NCBI GenBank assembly: GCA_013399015.1
Contig: VWZX01006814.1
Coordinates: 2,736,340 to 2,800,339, forward strand
Length of the DNA stretch: 64,000 nucleotides
Direction: 5' to 3'
Source: Galbula dea
Lineage: Eukaryota > Chordata > Aves > Piciformes > Galbulidae
The stretch's first letter is position 1. The number at the start of each line of letters is the position of its first letter. Both the position numbers and the translations under genes were made by a program. The notes beneath the pieces were generated by a model. That model saw only the letters and a program-made list of their open reading frames with translations, was not told where the DNA came from and did not search any database. Below, in pieces: positions 15,601 to 28,960 of this stretch.

Positions 15601-16059
15601 TTGTATGGTTTTGGACATGGTGTCAAGTCCAGAGGCTGTATGCCTCTTGTGCAGTAATTTGTATCTTAAAGGTAATGAATTGGGTTGGAATCTCTTGAGA
15701 TAGAAGTGATATTCCTGTCAAAATAAGATTCTAAAACATTAAACTTTTCTGTGGGATTTGTAGGAGAGAAAAGACTGTTGAAGCATTTTGTATACTGTTG
15801 ATATCATTTATAAATACTGAGTTGATATCTTTCACCAAAAAAAATTTCTAATTTCCAGATTTGGGATTTATTTTTGCATGAAAAATGATGCCAGTATGAA
15901 GGTGGATCTTTAAATGTTTTACAAAAGGACAAAATATTGCTCCCTGTAGCTGGGTAATGTATTTTTTTTACTTTCTTGGGAATAGTAGGGAAAGGAGGAG
16001 GAAATTAGAGAGACATTTAAAAATGTCAATTCTAGTTCAAAAGTTACATAAGCAAACAC
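6641..16059. other. AT-rich unique sequence, no gene seen
   Basis: No gene or well-preserved element recognised. Short frames on both strands (up to 117 codons at 14890-15243, minus) show no recognisable domain. The stretch 7440-7620 has phrases ('ggcatagctacaccc', 'gctgagtcaac') faintly like the interior of the DNA transposon family found at 38.2 kb, but there are no matching ends. Poly-T/poly-A clusters near 9640 and 10540 are simple low-complexity sequence. Confidence 0.55.
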
Positions 16060-16310
16060 TCTTGACCAAGATGTTGAATTATAAAGTTCGATATTCCATA
16101 AAGCTAAACAATTGGAAGCAATGCTGCCAATAAAAGACATTCATTTATTTACTCAAGGTGCCCATTGTTAGCACTAATAATACATTTCAACATATTGAAA
16201 TTGCAAGATAATTCCTTTGTGACTTTTATGCTGGATGATATTGTTATTTAAATGAACCTGCAGACCACACTGTAATGAAGAAATACATGTTTTGCCTAAG
16301 AGTTATCAAC
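16060..16310. promoter_or_regulatory. Candidate conserved non-coding element
   Basis: An AT-rich, non-repetitive block with SOX-like (ccattgtta near 16161) and homeodomain-like (taataata, attta) strings close together and no frame of interest. This composition is typical of vertebrate developmental enhancers but is not diagnostic. Inference only; cross-species alignment would decide it. Confidence 0.25.
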
Positions 16311-16992
16311 CAGCATTCCAGCAAAATGAGAATTTTTACCTCCATTCATTCTGAGGGGAGCCTGGAGGTCACTGTTTTCAATATGGACCTTTTAAAAGCT
16401 TTTCAGCAGTGAATAATTATAAGCAACAGCTTCTGAAATTACCTATATTCACTGTAGGGAAGAGGAAACTTTTATCTTTTGTAATGAAGTACACTTGCTC
16501 ATTCAAACTTTGTAAGACTTCCTTAAAATGGCAGTTGCATTGTTCTGATTTAGAATTAGGTGGAGTGATTTTAAAATGTACAGATACCCTTGTTTATTCA
16601 ATTTTACTTTTCTTGAATTTTGGATCCATCTTGTCAAATAATACAGATGGAAAAAATGTGAGCTTTGTGTAAATAACCTTATCTATACAACTTGCTGTTT
16701 ACTAAAACAAATGTTACTTCATTTGCAGTTTCAAATTAATTTTGCACTTTCATTTGAAGATTTGGGTTTGAAACTATTTTGGTCATGCTCATTTTTCTAT
16801 ATTAAGTTTTAGAAAAAGATTTTCTGTTTTATAGATCAAAACTATGCAGAAGATAGGGATTGGAAATTTGGCTTGCAGCAATGGGCTTTGGACTTCCCTC
16901 TTTGTTCTTAAAAACAAACAGGTTGGCAGTATTCATTGGTGTAAAGCAACAGAAAAGTCATTATCTGGGGAGTAATTTTTAAAAAATTATAT

Positions 16993-17014
16993 ACAATAAT
17001 TTGTTAATTATTGT
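16993..17014. repeat. Perfect 9-bp inverted repeat, 4-nt spacer
   Basis: acaataatt (16993-17001) and aattattgt (17006-17014) are exact reverse complements around a tgtt spacer. All stem pairs except two are A-T, so an RNA or cruciform form would be weak. In AT-rich DNA such a palindrome can be chance; it could also be a dimeric homeodomain or SOX-like site. Confidence 0.6.
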
Positions 17015-17558
17015 GAGAAAAAAGCATGGAGTTTTACTTCAGAAAATGTGTGTTCTGGTTAATGAAAAACATTACCCTGCAGCAGCCTCTTTGGGATTTT
17101 TCCATTTGTGAAAGTGGGGGTTTTTTTAAAAAAAGGAAGAAACTGATCCTACACCTTCCTAAGTTGGATTTTTAGACAAGGGCTACTTCAGTCCTCACCC
17201 TCAGACAAGAAGCAAGGGCAGAGTTGAAGCTTGAGGGTTTTGCTTTTGAATTCTGCATACTTACTTTTAGAGTCAAAATACCTGGTTGGTTGTTTTGGCT
17301 TGTTGTTTTTTTTTTTTTAACTAAATGACAGATACAAAATGGGTTGATTGTTTCAATTGAAGATGTTCTTCCTGTACTTTGAACAATTCAGAGACTTGAT
17401 TTCTGCACTCAGAAGTTTCTCTTCCCTGCCCTGGACAGCACCAACCTGCTTCTGTTAGCATGACTCAAAAAACACTTTATCTGCAAAAAAAAAAATAATC
17501 TAACTTTGTAAAGAAGATCATTTCATGGTAGCTAGAAGTTTCAATTCTGTGTATGAAG

Positions 17559-17600
17559 GTGTTAGACTGTCCAGTCTAAACACTGGAGAGTGTTTAAACA
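17559..17600. repeat. Hairpin plus adjacent 10-bp palindrome
   Basis: gtgttagact (17559-17568) pairs with agtctaaacac (17573-17583) across the loop gtcc, with one bulged base. Immediately after it, tgtttaaaca (17591-17600) is a perfect palindrome that repeats the gtgttta theme. No terminator or RNA gene context is apparent, and there is no known role. Confidence 0.55.
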
Positions 17601-18129
17601 GGGAGAGGAGACAGCTGAGTAGCAACCTGATAGATAATGTTACTGTTCAGGTTGAACTCATGGTAACTGTATTAATGGATGGGTAACCAGGTAGTTTGTA
17701 GCTGTATATGTCTATCACCCAATTTGCTAAATATTTATTAGACCAGAATTTTGCCTGTGTGTTAGTCATATTTAAATATGGGCCATATGTTCAGTATTCT
17801 GAGAGGATGATACATATTTCACTCAGCTGTTTAGTAAACTTTCTGTCTTCTTTCCATGTACTCAGGCTCCCAAACTACAGTAACACACACAACTAGGCAT
17901 CTAGAAGAGCAAATATAATCCTTATTATATATCCAGCAATATTTTCATGCTATGAAATAGCTAGGACCAGGACCCTTAGGCAGCACACAAATACAGTGCA
18001 AAGAGTAACCCGCTCCAGAGAATTTACTTCCAGATGGCTGAGGCGTATAAAGATATTTCTCAGGGTAAGAAGTTGCTTCATGTCAGCTGACAGGAATATG
18101 CATTCTCAGCAAATACAGAGTAATTCAAG

Positions 18130-18700
18130 CTGGTTTAGCCCTTTCTCCTGTGATGACTTTGAAAGCCAACGATAGGAGACAACAGGTGGATGTAAGCAGA
18201 TGGGGAAGCACAAGGAGTGAATAAGAAGGTCGGCTTCATAGGTATTGGGCTCAATATTGCAGCAGCACAGCCATTGTCAAGCTTTCTTTTTCTGGCATCA
18301 GAGTTAAGAGGAGGCTTGAGAGGGGATTTGAAGGAGGATAACGAGGCAGCTTTGTGGACATGAACAAGGAGCTCTACCCAAGCATGGGGGCAGCAGGGGA
18401 GAAAGCACAAAGATCCTTGCTTGAAAAGGTAACAAATGGGTGATGGAGCCTACTGTCAGGGGCTGACTGGAGGTGGGAGCTCTCCCCTCTGGAATAAATG
18501 AATGAGAATAGGTTGGGAGGGGATTAGGCTGAGAATGCTTTGAAAGAAAAAGCAAGTAGATTATGTTTATATAACAGAAAAAGGGAAGCCACAGCAAAGA
18601 AGAGTAACAATGGTCAAAGTGATGAGCAAAGAAAATGCCAGTATCAAAAAATATTCTTCAAGTTGTTCCAAAGCTGCCCTTTCAATAAGCAGAAGGAAGG
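18130..18700 (-). mobile_element. L2/CR1-superfamily LINE, decayed 3' part of ORF2
   Basis: On the minus strand the frame at 18135-18410 reads ...HKAASLSSFKSPLKPPL... (about residues 19-35), which fits the C-terminal signature of L2-type LINE ORF2 proteins, where a 'SL..FKS.LKT.LF' motif follows a 'LW.LP' segment. The rest of the block (18300-18680 on the plus strand) also resembles the antisense of old L2-like copies I recall from crocodilian and turtle DNA, including phrases around aggctgagaatgctttgaaa and aatggtcaaagtgatgagca. The copy lacks the 5' part, is interrupted by frame changes and stops, and is not active. Overlapping frames at 18304-18597 are products of the same relic and not genes. 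The family name is from memory; superfamily is more certain than subfamily. Confidence 0.6.
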
Positions 18701-21700
18701 AGGTGCATTGTAATGATGGCTTTGTATGCATCCCCATCGTAACCAACTCCTCACTGTTGCTTTCTGAAACTCAGGAACTATCACTAGAAATTTTCTAAGC
18801 GTGGCATCTCCCTTTGAGGTGAACAATTATATTGCCTGAGCCAGAAGAGTTTTCTTGTTCCTTATTATAAGGAAACAGGACAAAAGTGTACTTTCCTGCT
18901 GGGACAAAAAAAAAAAAGAAAAACAAAGTCACTAGTCTCTTCATTTGCTTTTTTAAAAGTTATTTCAAGACTGGACTCGTTGCTGCGTTGATTTGTCATA
19001 ATCATTTAAAATGCAGCTTTACAAATTTCTCAGTCTTTTAAGAACACTAGATTTTTTTATGCCCTCAGTTGTCCAGTTTTCATTATTTGCTTCTGAGAAA
19101 AATTACTGACTTTTTTAAAAGAATGTTTACTACAAGGCAGTCTTATAGCAAAGCACATATCTGTCCTTAAGCAACCGTATTCCTTAAAACCTGAGAAAAA
19201 CAATAACTGAGGATATACTGTATTCTTATACGAACAATCTGTTGGTGATAGGAGGGCAAGAACAGATGATCAGAACTGACCTGTTAGTGCCTAATTCTGT
19301 CCTGGACTGGATACCCAGGATTTAGCTTGACCTCACCACTTCTGTCCTCTGTGCCACTGGAGGCCAGCAAGATTCACTGGTGCATCCTTCCTTCTTGGGA
19401 AGAGCACAGCCAGCAATACTGTTCATGTGGCCATTGCCAACTCCTATCTGCTTTACTATACTAAAAGTTCTTCCTTAAGTCTTTTGGGTTTGCCTCCTGC
19501 AGAAAAGACACATCTGCAGTTTGTTAGGAAGAGAAAATAGAAAAGGTTGGTGTCAATGCTGCTAAGTGGATGAATTTAACAGTGAATAGTAAGCTGTGTC
19601 TGGATGTTTTGATGGCAGGGTGGCCTTATTACTGTACATACAGACAGAGTATTTTATAATCAGTTGCGAAGCTGTATGATGGTTTTGAAGGGTGACATAT
19701 ATAGAAGGGTGCACTAATCACTGATTTAATATAATGCCTAGCTCTGTTGTGAACAGTCACTTGTTTAGCACACAAATCATAGCAAGGCAACCAGCAGCTA
19801 TAATTTTGGAAATTGGTGGAATATTCCTATAAAGAAGCACAAAAGATTGTAAAGATTGAATAAGTTCATTGTCTTAGTAACCAGTTGGGGAGGGGGAGGC
19901 CGTCCTCTTTAATTTTTTCTTCTTTTAAAAATACTTTGTGGTTCAGCAGCACAGACACTGCATATCTTTGTATCCCTACACATTCACCATGTTAATAGCT
20001 GTTTGCTAGCTGTGGTCAGTTAATTTAAAAAAGCTGGCACACTGGTATTATAGGTTGCAATAGATTGTTCTTGAATCAAATGAAGTATTGTTGCTTCAAA
20101 CCAAACCCCCACCCATGACAAAATTAATTATACCTCTTTAATTTATAATAGTGTTTAAAGGATGAACCTGAGATGATCTGAAAGGAGATTCCGTTTCTTA
20201 CAATTTTCTCAGGCCATGCAACATCCTGTTCCCACTTTGCTCTTGCTGCATGTATAGACTCAGTAAGGGGTTGCTGTTGGTTTGGGAATCTGGCACTTCT
20301 TTGCTTTACTGCAAATAGGAAAATAGATTATAAAATGTTCACTGACACAATGAACATGGCTGCACTCCTAGAATATATTTCTTCTCTGAATATATGTTAT
20401 ATACATTTCTATTATGCACATAAATGCAAGGGACTCAAGCTGGAATATGTTTTATTCAGTGTATTGCAGTGAGACAAAAACTCCCGGCCCGTCCTTGACT
20501 CAGTTGGTCATTGGGAGCCTGTCAATACACTGAAGGGCTCTCAAAACTCGCTTGCCCTACAGTAGCCATCACACTCTTGGTGTTGGCTGATACACCAAGC
20601 AGCATCACTTTCTGACAAGAGACTCAGCTATTCTTTTCAAACTGGAATGGAGAGTCTGGGGAGAGCTCTAAAGCTCGAGAGGTGATTGCTAGCTGTCAGA
20701 ATGAAAAGCTGACTTGGAATACACCAATTTCCCCACATCAGTTGATGGGGAATGTTCTGCCTTTCGGTCGGTTTGAGAGATGATATGCCCAATCTTCAGT
20801 TCTCACTTTTGGAAAGTCCTGACTCCTGTGGGTGCTATCTGATATACTCACATACACAGATGAGCATGGTAGCACTTCAGCATAGACTGGGAGAGATTTT
20901 TAGACACCCTCCCAAAAAAAAAGTCAGCCATACACACAGCTTTTGTGCCCTTTCCTGCCACCTTTGACAAAAAAATGGGTTTCTGGTTAAAAGGAGGGAG
21001 AAAGAGATATATAGAAACCTAGTGTTCGTTGTCTTTTTCCCATTTATCCAAATAATCATGAGTCTGTGTCTAGGGGAGTTATAGGGGGTGTATCCAAATG
21101 TCTGCTACTATGAATAACTTGAATTTGGAAATGAATAGTTGCAACAGGAGAAACAGAGACACCTTCACTGCAAGAGTCACTAAATAGAAGATTCAGCTGA
21201 AAAGTGAAATGTGAGTCTTTGGTCTGAACTAGTGAACAGAATCTTGCTCTTTCAGATCAGGGGAGCATGGTAATTACAGAGCTGTTGCCTTTTCTGGAGC
21301 GGGATGAGTGTGTGGCCATTTCTTCTCTGGTTTAGCATATAAAAATAATTGGTTTGCAAGCTGATGTGGGCTTGGGAAAGTTTTGTAGAATGAGAAAATG
21401 GATTCCCACTTATTGCCATATCTGAACTTCAGAAAGTGACCCTGTGCACCTCTGCACAGATTATTGTGTGCCATGCACTTGAAAGTTAGCACATACCTTA
21501 CCTATTCAGCACATTAAGCAAAGCATGCATAGTCCTGTCACAGGACTTAAGCATCTGTAGGGGATGCAAAAGTAAAATGTGTCCCATTTTAACTCCTCGT
21601 GTTTGAATTCTACACACAAATAGCTGGCAAGTATTGTGGAAAGGAAAAATATCAGTTCTTCAAGCCAGTGAGAAAATTCTCTAATGGTGAAGATTTCTAA

Positions 21701-24700
21701 AAACAAACAGATTGCTTCCATGAGGAATTTAGAATGAAAAATGTGATAAGTTATAGTCAGTCATTAACATTTGTTGAACATTCTACTTATTATTAGTGTT
21801 TCGTATACTTCTGGTTCAAACATTTCATGGAAAAAGAGTGGAATAAATGGGATAACACTAACCAGATGGTCCTGTATGTGGAATTTCTAAAGCTTTTTGT
21901 GTACTTTATGTCGAAGATAACAAATCGCACAGGTCAACAGCTAGTGTCAGCTAGTGAGAAATGATTGTACATTTTAAGGAAGAAAAGCTCTTGAGGTCTT
22001 AGCTGCATTGGTGTCAGGGATTCAATTTTGTGATTTTCACGTGGAAATGAAGATGCTTCCAAGTGAGGCACACTGCAGGAGAAATGTTTAAAGAGAGGTT
22101 TGTTTAGATTCCAAAAACTAGGTTATCTTAGACACATTTAGGTTCAGGACATCTCCTCCTTGCTTTTCGTTTAATTATGTTTCTATTTTATCTTTGGCAT
22201 CTGCAGACGATAAAATATAGGAATAATTAGGAACAGAGCTAGCTGATGAAAAATTAAGACCCTGCAATATTGTTTCTTTATATGCTGGTTTTTGTTGTTA
22301 AAAAAATCAGAAAGAAAATCTGTGGTGTGTTTTGCTTTTTGATAAGTAGCTTCATATATTTTAACATTTTGAGAGTCATATGCTTGCTAAGAGTATCTGT
22401 CTTATCTGTGGCGTATCTAAGTCATCCATCCCTGTGGTAACTTGCCAGATCACTGTAGTCTTGACGAAATATTTTGATAGAGAATTTCAGCCAAATAAAT
22501 AAAGAATGTATGATGGTGCCATCTATAGCCTAGATGACACAAGGGATTTGTAATCAATTATATAGCTTTTTACCTAGGGATCGTTACTTAAGATCAGACT
22601 CTGAATGTGACTTCTAGCCATGGGCTTGGCGAGTTGAAACGGTGGTTTCTTTCTGGTCCTTCTCAATGAGGGCATTTGGGCAAAGTGGAAGTAGAAGCTG
22701 AATTATAATTTCATTTCTAGAATTGTTTTCTTAAACTCGTTTTTATGCATAGGCAAAGGGTCAGTTATTTAACTACTGTCTACCTGTTCTGTGAGTACAA
22801 ATGAAATCAACCTCCAGAGACACTGATGAGAAAACTTTCATTATCATTACATCCACCAAAGGAGTCAAGTGTGACGCAGTTTCAAGTATATATGCCAAAG
22901 ATTGTTGCATCACAGAAAACAGCAGCAATAGGATGAGCAATTCAAAGCTAATGATCTTTCTTTCATAAGACCTTCTTCTTCCTGTACCTCAATAGGTGTA
23001 TCTAGATAATGATCCAGGAGCTACTAAAATGGAAACTCCTTAAAACTGAATTGTTTACCTAATGACCAGCTTCTAGATAGACTTCAGAGAAATGAACCAT
23101 TCTGGAGATGCAATCTTAGCTGTGTGTCTCAACTTTTTGGTATAAAGTCACAAACTCAGCTGTGCAAAATGCAGCTTTGAGTTCTTTTCTTCAAATCAGT
23201 CTTCAGATTAGAAATTAGTGCACTCCTGCAAAGGAAAATATTTTAGGTTTTCTGCTAAGGGTAGACCCTTCGAATAACTCCTTAGGCTAGGATTGTCTAT
23301 TTTAGAAGATACTTGCTGTTAGTGGCAGAAGAAATTTCACTTTTGACACATGTAGAGTGAAGCAATCTAGAAGCTTATTTAGCATGGCATCTTCCATAGA
23401 TGAAACATCCCTTCGCAAAGTGGTGCCATTTTCTAGAAGCAGATGGGGAGAACAATAAAAGAGCAATAGGCAAAAGAGAAAACATGGGCTTCCCACTGGA
23501 AGTAAAAGCAAATTCTTGTTGACCAAATTGTGGTTTGTTAATCATGTTAGCAGCAGTAACTGTGATGCAAGATGGATGGAGAAGTATGGGAGGATGGTGT
23601 TGTGTGAGTGTGTGTGTGTGATGTGTTACTTGTAAGGTTGCAAATGGTATTTATATGCTATTTATTTCCATTGGCATGAAGTGACCATGCACAATGCATT
23701 TATAGGTTCTCATTGCAATGAGTGTACTCATCATACCTTACTTGCTAATGATAAAATGAAAGAGTTACTTTCTAGTAGCACTGGCACTAGAACTCTTATA
23801 AAGGCAGAAAGCCTATGTTATATTTGTTAAACAAGGGATTAATAAACCTATCTGGCTGACGCTTGCTTTCAGTTTTGTGGGAAGTTATAGAATGCAACAG
23901 GATTTTCTGAAAAACTGTTTGAAAGAGTAACAGAAACCAAACCAGCTTTTCCCTTGTATTTTTTTAGGGGTTTGCATAATATTTTACTGACAATTTTAGA
24001 CTAGTAGAAAGATTGGATCATGAACTGCCATGTTCTCTTTTCCACTGTGTGCATTCATGAATAATATCTTCTGTTGTGCTCTTACATCCGTGTATTTATG
24101 CTTTGGTTTATGTATGTGCATGGCTGTGCAAATGTGCATTTCTAAAGGTGTTTAATTTTTGCTTATGATGTTAGATGTTTAGTTCTCTCTATTGTTACAT
24201 CCTTTTTTTTGCAATGTTTCCTTGAAATAGTTATGAAAATGGGGCAGGAGAGACCCTATTTTGTCTGTAAAATGCCTTGGGAAATGCCTGTCACATTTAC
24301 CTAGTGTTATATTTAGACTGAAGCTGAAGAAATTACTAAAAGAGGTACCTGAAAGCTCCTGAAGGTGATTTAGTATGAGAGTTGACGCAGAGCCAGCAGC
24401 TCTCTGTTACTAATTCCTGGTCACTGACTAATGCACTGAGCTTGTCTGACGTGTGACCTGTTGTTGCTGGTAGCTCATCTCTTCTCAGGCTACTGGAGAG
24501 GGGCTGGCCTCTCCTCCCTAATTATCACAGCCTGCACCATCCACACCCAACATGTGCACACACGTTCCGCTTGGCCTCACCCAGGCTGAGTGCCATCACT
24601 TGGAGCTGCCTCCAGTGTTTTCTTCTAGTGGGAAATCCCATCGGTCTGTGGGGAGAGGACTTTTTTTTGGGTTTGCATCTTGCAAGTCTAACTGGGAAGC

Positions 24701-26379
24701 CCCCACAGGCAAGAAGGTATAAGCCCTGCACTGAACCGTTGAAGTCCAACAACAGCAAGTCAGCTGCAGACTTGGAGAGAGTGAGGTTGTACACAGGGAA
24801 CAAGTTTGCTGTATACTTAAAATAAAAAGACAGTTTTGTTTAGTTCAGTGACTCAGTTCAGATGATATTACAAAACTTTAAGAATTTTGACGTACTGCAG
24901 TCAAGGATCAGACAGCAGACATAGTACTAAATGGTTATTTACCAGCTATTTGTTTGTTTGGATTTTCTAAGGGCAGCCTACAGCCTGGAGGCTAGAAGTA
25001 GAGCTGTCTTCTGCCCCGAAGAGATTACCTTGTCAGCTCTGTTTCTAGACGTAGAAACCCAGGAATCCTGGCAGAATGTCCTATTATTGTTCAGTAGTAA
25101 AAAGTAAGATTGGGATGTTTGTGGTGTGATCTTTTGCTGATTTGAGCCCTGATCTTGTGAGTGCTTACCAGTGTGCTTATTGTTATGTAGATGCATACTC
25201 CCACTGAGTGCTCCAAGTTGTATATATAAATGTTTTCATAAGTCTTGGAGATCTGGTTTGGTAAGTGCAAGCATAACATGTGTAATGCAAAATCTCAGTC
25301 ACCTCTGAGGTCCTGAATCTCTGCCTGGAGACAGATATAGCAAGCTTTAATACGAAACCTCTCTAGATTAAATTTTTAGTATTTTAAGCTTGATTTATGT
25401 GTTGCAGGAACAGTTGGTTGGGCTAGATTGGAAGAAAATGTATCCCATCCATTAGCAAAGAATGCAGTAATTAGGAAAGGAAGAGACCTGACTCAGAACG
25501 TGTGATATGACTCAGAATTGTGTCCTCAAGTCATTATGCAAACAAAAACCTCACCACTCACTTCAGTGCAAGTTTTGCATGTGTAACAGCTGTCACAGTC
25601 AGAGCATTAATCATCTGAACCACCACACAGGTGGAGGATGAGAAACCACCTTCTGTGCTAGAGGTTGAACATAAAAATTATTTTTCACAGAGTCCGTCTC
25701 TCTATGCCACTCTAGCTGCAGCAATGCAAATCTCCAGTGTAGATCTGTTTCTCCACCAGCATAAAAAGTTTTTATACAATTTCCTTTTATAAGCATTGGA
25801 GAAAAAATACAGATTGTATTTAAATACTAGAGAGACCCTGATTTTACTCTAAGCACTGTTTCTGCTGCAAAACTATTGCAAAAGACACACACTTTTTTAT
25901 TTTACTTGATATATTAGTGTACTGTGAACTTGTATCAATTGCATACAGGTTATTTTTGCTACATGATGCCATTTATCATTCCCTGCTGTGTATAGTGACT
26001 ATCTGTGAAAAATAGAGGGTTTTGTTTTCTCTCCTGTCCACCCCCAAACCAAAAAAGAAAAACAAATACAATCAGAATAAGCAGGTCCCTTGAAATACAG
26101 ACACTTTCCACCTCCTCTCAGTTTGCATCATGTGATATAGCAAGACATCAAATGATAGAAGGATATGTAATGTGACAATAAATGAAAGGTAAATTAGAAG
26201 AATGTTTGGGGGATAAACTGTTCAGTTTATTCAATTTGGATGATAAGAATTTAGTCTTAATTTCTGACATATTCATTTTATCAGCTAAATTTCCTAATTT
26301 GTATTATTACAGATAATTACCAACATATAGTTTTTCTTAAAACTTTATTTGTTCAATTAGAAGGTAGATTTCTGCCTTT
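18701..26379. other. AT-rich unique sequence, no gene seen
   Basis: No gene, RNA or clear transposon recognised. A12 at 18906-18917 is simple sequence. 20480-20770 has a few more CpGs than its neighbours and no repeat that I know. 24400-24760 is less AT-rich, and both strands stay open for 84-92 codons, but neither translation shows a known domain. A TG microsatellite lies at about 23.6 kb. Confidence 0.55.
23597..23625. repeat. TG-rich microsatellite
   Basis: An interrupted run of TG dinucleotides, read directly. No function assigned. Confidence 0.8.
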
Positions 26380-26490
26380 ATCTTTGCAGGTAACTGATCC
26401 AAGACAGCTTTATGTAAATGGCTTAATTAATTGGTACCCTTCAGTTGAAGTAGCAACTTACAAAGGAAGTAATCCTTTTCGAGTGGCATA
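26380..26490. promoter_or_regulatory. Candidate conserved non-coding element
   Basis: Contains ttaattaatt (26423-26432), a classic homeodomain-type core, beside tatgtaaat, and an unusual CpG (ttttcgagtggc near 26477) in otherwise CpG-poor DNA. No frame or repeat explains it. Inference from composition only. Confidence 0.25.
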
Positions 26491-28559
26491 AGCTGTTTAA
26501 AAAAGGGAAAAAAACCCTCAATAGTTTTCTCAGGCACCTTGGCACACAATTATAAGTTATTTGACAGAAGTAAATGTAATAAACTTCAAGACTTCTTCCA
26601 AAATGATGTCGTTTCAGAGTAATTAAAATAGCATCAACCTTAAGTGCAGTGGCTCTGTAGTCTTCAAATCTACATTATTAAAAGACTTAATTATGCAGAA
26701 TTACAAAACTTTCCTATAAAGGGTTCAACATGTTGGTGGTAAAGATGTGATCTGTGTGGCCTACTTATTAAGTTTATGTTCTCTCCTAAGCAATTAGTTG
26801 TTTCCAAGTGGTGTGTATGCTCTCCCTTTCAGGCTGTCCTTGGAAACCTCTGTCACACAATGCTGTTAGAGAATGTGGTAAAGGGACTTTCTCTTTATGG
26901 ACATCTGACAATGGCACCAATCACTCCAGGTGACCATCTGCCACTGTTGCTGTTGTTTCCACACTTGGGCATGCTTGGTTTTCAACTACAAACTGGTGTC
27001 CAGATATACAGGCTAGAAAGCAGGAAAGGGAGTTTTGGGTATTCTTTCTCCTCCTGTCATGCACTAAGGTCCATTTGTTGTAGAAGCCAAGCCTTCAAGC
27101 ACTGTTTTCCCTGGTTCCAAACTACTCTGCAAAAGTAAGGGGCACTCCATAGCAGAATTAATTTGTAAAACTCAAAAGAGGATTGTTGAGATCCCAATTG
27201 TGATGGTAAATATCAGCCTTTCCTGAGCAGGTCAAAATTGCCTTGATTCCGAGTATGTGCATGGCAACAATGTAGACCTTAGTCTTAGTCTTACACCTTC
27301 CCTTCATAAAATGAAAGGAGGAAATAATATATGATTCTTTTAAAAATGTCCAATTCTTCATGCCATTACTAAGGGAAATTTAAAAATACACATGGCACCC
27401 ACTTACCTCCTCTGCTCCCTACTGTTATGCTTGTTTCCAAACTTCATGCCAAACTGGTGATCCTGGGGGAGAGGGGAAAGGTGAATGAATACATGTCTAG
27501 AAATATGGCAGCTTTCCACTAGAGATGCTCCTATGCTGTCCTCATTATTGTCCCATTTTATTTGGCAGAGTGACTCTTTTCCCCTTAAATGTGCAAGGGT
27601 TTAATTAATACATTCCAGTTGTCAAACCCAGTTCAGCTTGATGAGCAGGAGTGTGTAGAAAAACTAGATTATTTGTTTGCATCACTAGGCAATGGGGAAA
27701 TACCTCCTCCATTGGTTTTCTTTGCAAGTAGTGACAGCAGCGTTCTGACAGAGACAAAGGGATAAAAAATGTGCTGGAAGGACTAGAAGAATTAATTTGT
27801 AATAGATAATTGGATCTGTATGGCAATGAAACGAGTTTGGAGGAAACTTCAGCAGAATAGCTTTATAGCTTTCTAGGTCTCACTCTCTTGTCAAAATAGA
27901 ATCTGCATGCCTTATGCATTTTAAAGTTTAAATAAGAATATATATCTTCCTTATTTAACTGCCCCATCTATTGTTGGACAAAGGTGTGGATATGCTTATT
28001 TCTATTATTATTTAAAACTCAAGAAATAAATCTGGTGGTGGTGGGGAAGTGGTATAGTTATGTTATAGTGTTACTTTCCTCTCTTGCTAAATTTATTTTT
28101 ATTCTTGCACCAGCCTCTGAGACAACTGTCTTGAGTTTTGCAAGCCTCGTCTTTGTTGCTGACTGATCCTACAGCAGATCCTCAGAGAGGGGCGTAGTTC
28201 AGTGTTACAAGAGATTGTCTCGTTCAGTGGAAGCATGTGTCCGTCCTGTGAGAGTATTGAATGTCAGGGTTGAGATGTTACTTGAGTTCAGCTCCATAGA
28301 GAGCCAATGAGGAAAGCAGAGTGCTGTGGGGACATACTCCCAAAGACTCTAGCTTCTAAGGTGGGCTGATAGTGTCTGTAACTGTTGCCAATTTGTCCCT
28401 AAAGGTACCTAAGTGCAATAATCAAGCCTAGAGGTCACAAATCACCATGACTGGTAGTAGAACACCTAAGAAATGGTGACAGTGCGTGATTTAGAAAAAA
28501 AAAAGTTTTATTGGAGGATGATCAACATTGTTTCCCTCCTTTCAAAAAGGTGTTACAGG
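26491..28559. other. Unique sequence, no gene seen
   Basis: The 120-codon plus-strand frame at 26776-27138 has no recognisable domain and no exon-like borders that I trust. Nothing else stands out, apart from a faint tRNA-A-box-like phrase near 28195 that I rejected as a SINE. Confidence 0.5.
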
Positions 28560-28960
28560 TGATCCCTGAAATGATAAACCTGGGAGGCACCTCAGTGTAA
28601 AGAAATATGTTTGAGAGAATGATTAAAGATCAAGTTATAAAAGACCTAGATGAGGATAGTATGATGGGGACAAATCAGCATGATTTCTATAGCCTGCCAG
28701 ATTTCTTTGAAATAGTTAACAAATAATGGATAAAGGAGAACCAGTGGATATAATTTATTTAAACTTTCAAAAGGGTTGGATAGAGTCTTTTAAAGTAGGC
28801 AATTAAGGAATCTTGCTAACAATGGAGTAGGATGTAAAGTCTTGTCATGGATTTAAAACTGATTTAAAGATTGAAAGTTAAAAGTAAGATTAAATGCCCG
28901 TTTCTTGCTGCTGGAAGGAGACAATAATGGGTGTTCTGGAGTGGAACTGGGAATGGTAGA
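28560..28960 (+). mobile_element. CR1-type LINE fragment (reverse-transcriptase region)
   Basis: In the forward frame 28741-28773 reads PVDIIYLNFQK, matching the RT-domain signature of CR1/L3-type LINEs ('.VD.IYLDF.KAFD.V'). The next bases continue the motif only after a frameshift and an in-frame stop, so this is a dead copy. Upstream, 28640-28720 fits the 'HGF...C.TNL..FF..' section of the same protein in decayed form. Downstream, near 28845, bases encode a recognisable 'LSWI.N.LK' stretch, which also occurs in the family after the first RT motifs. The fragment lacks both element ends. Family assignment is from memory of sauropsid CR1 copies; the LINE/RT call is firmer than the subfamily. 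Confidence 0.75.

Noticed and set aside
28190..28290. tRNA-like A box (gggcgtagttcagtg) suggesting a tRNA gene or SINE head
   Set aside because: No convincing B box at the right distance, no cloverleaf, and no recognised SINE body downstream.
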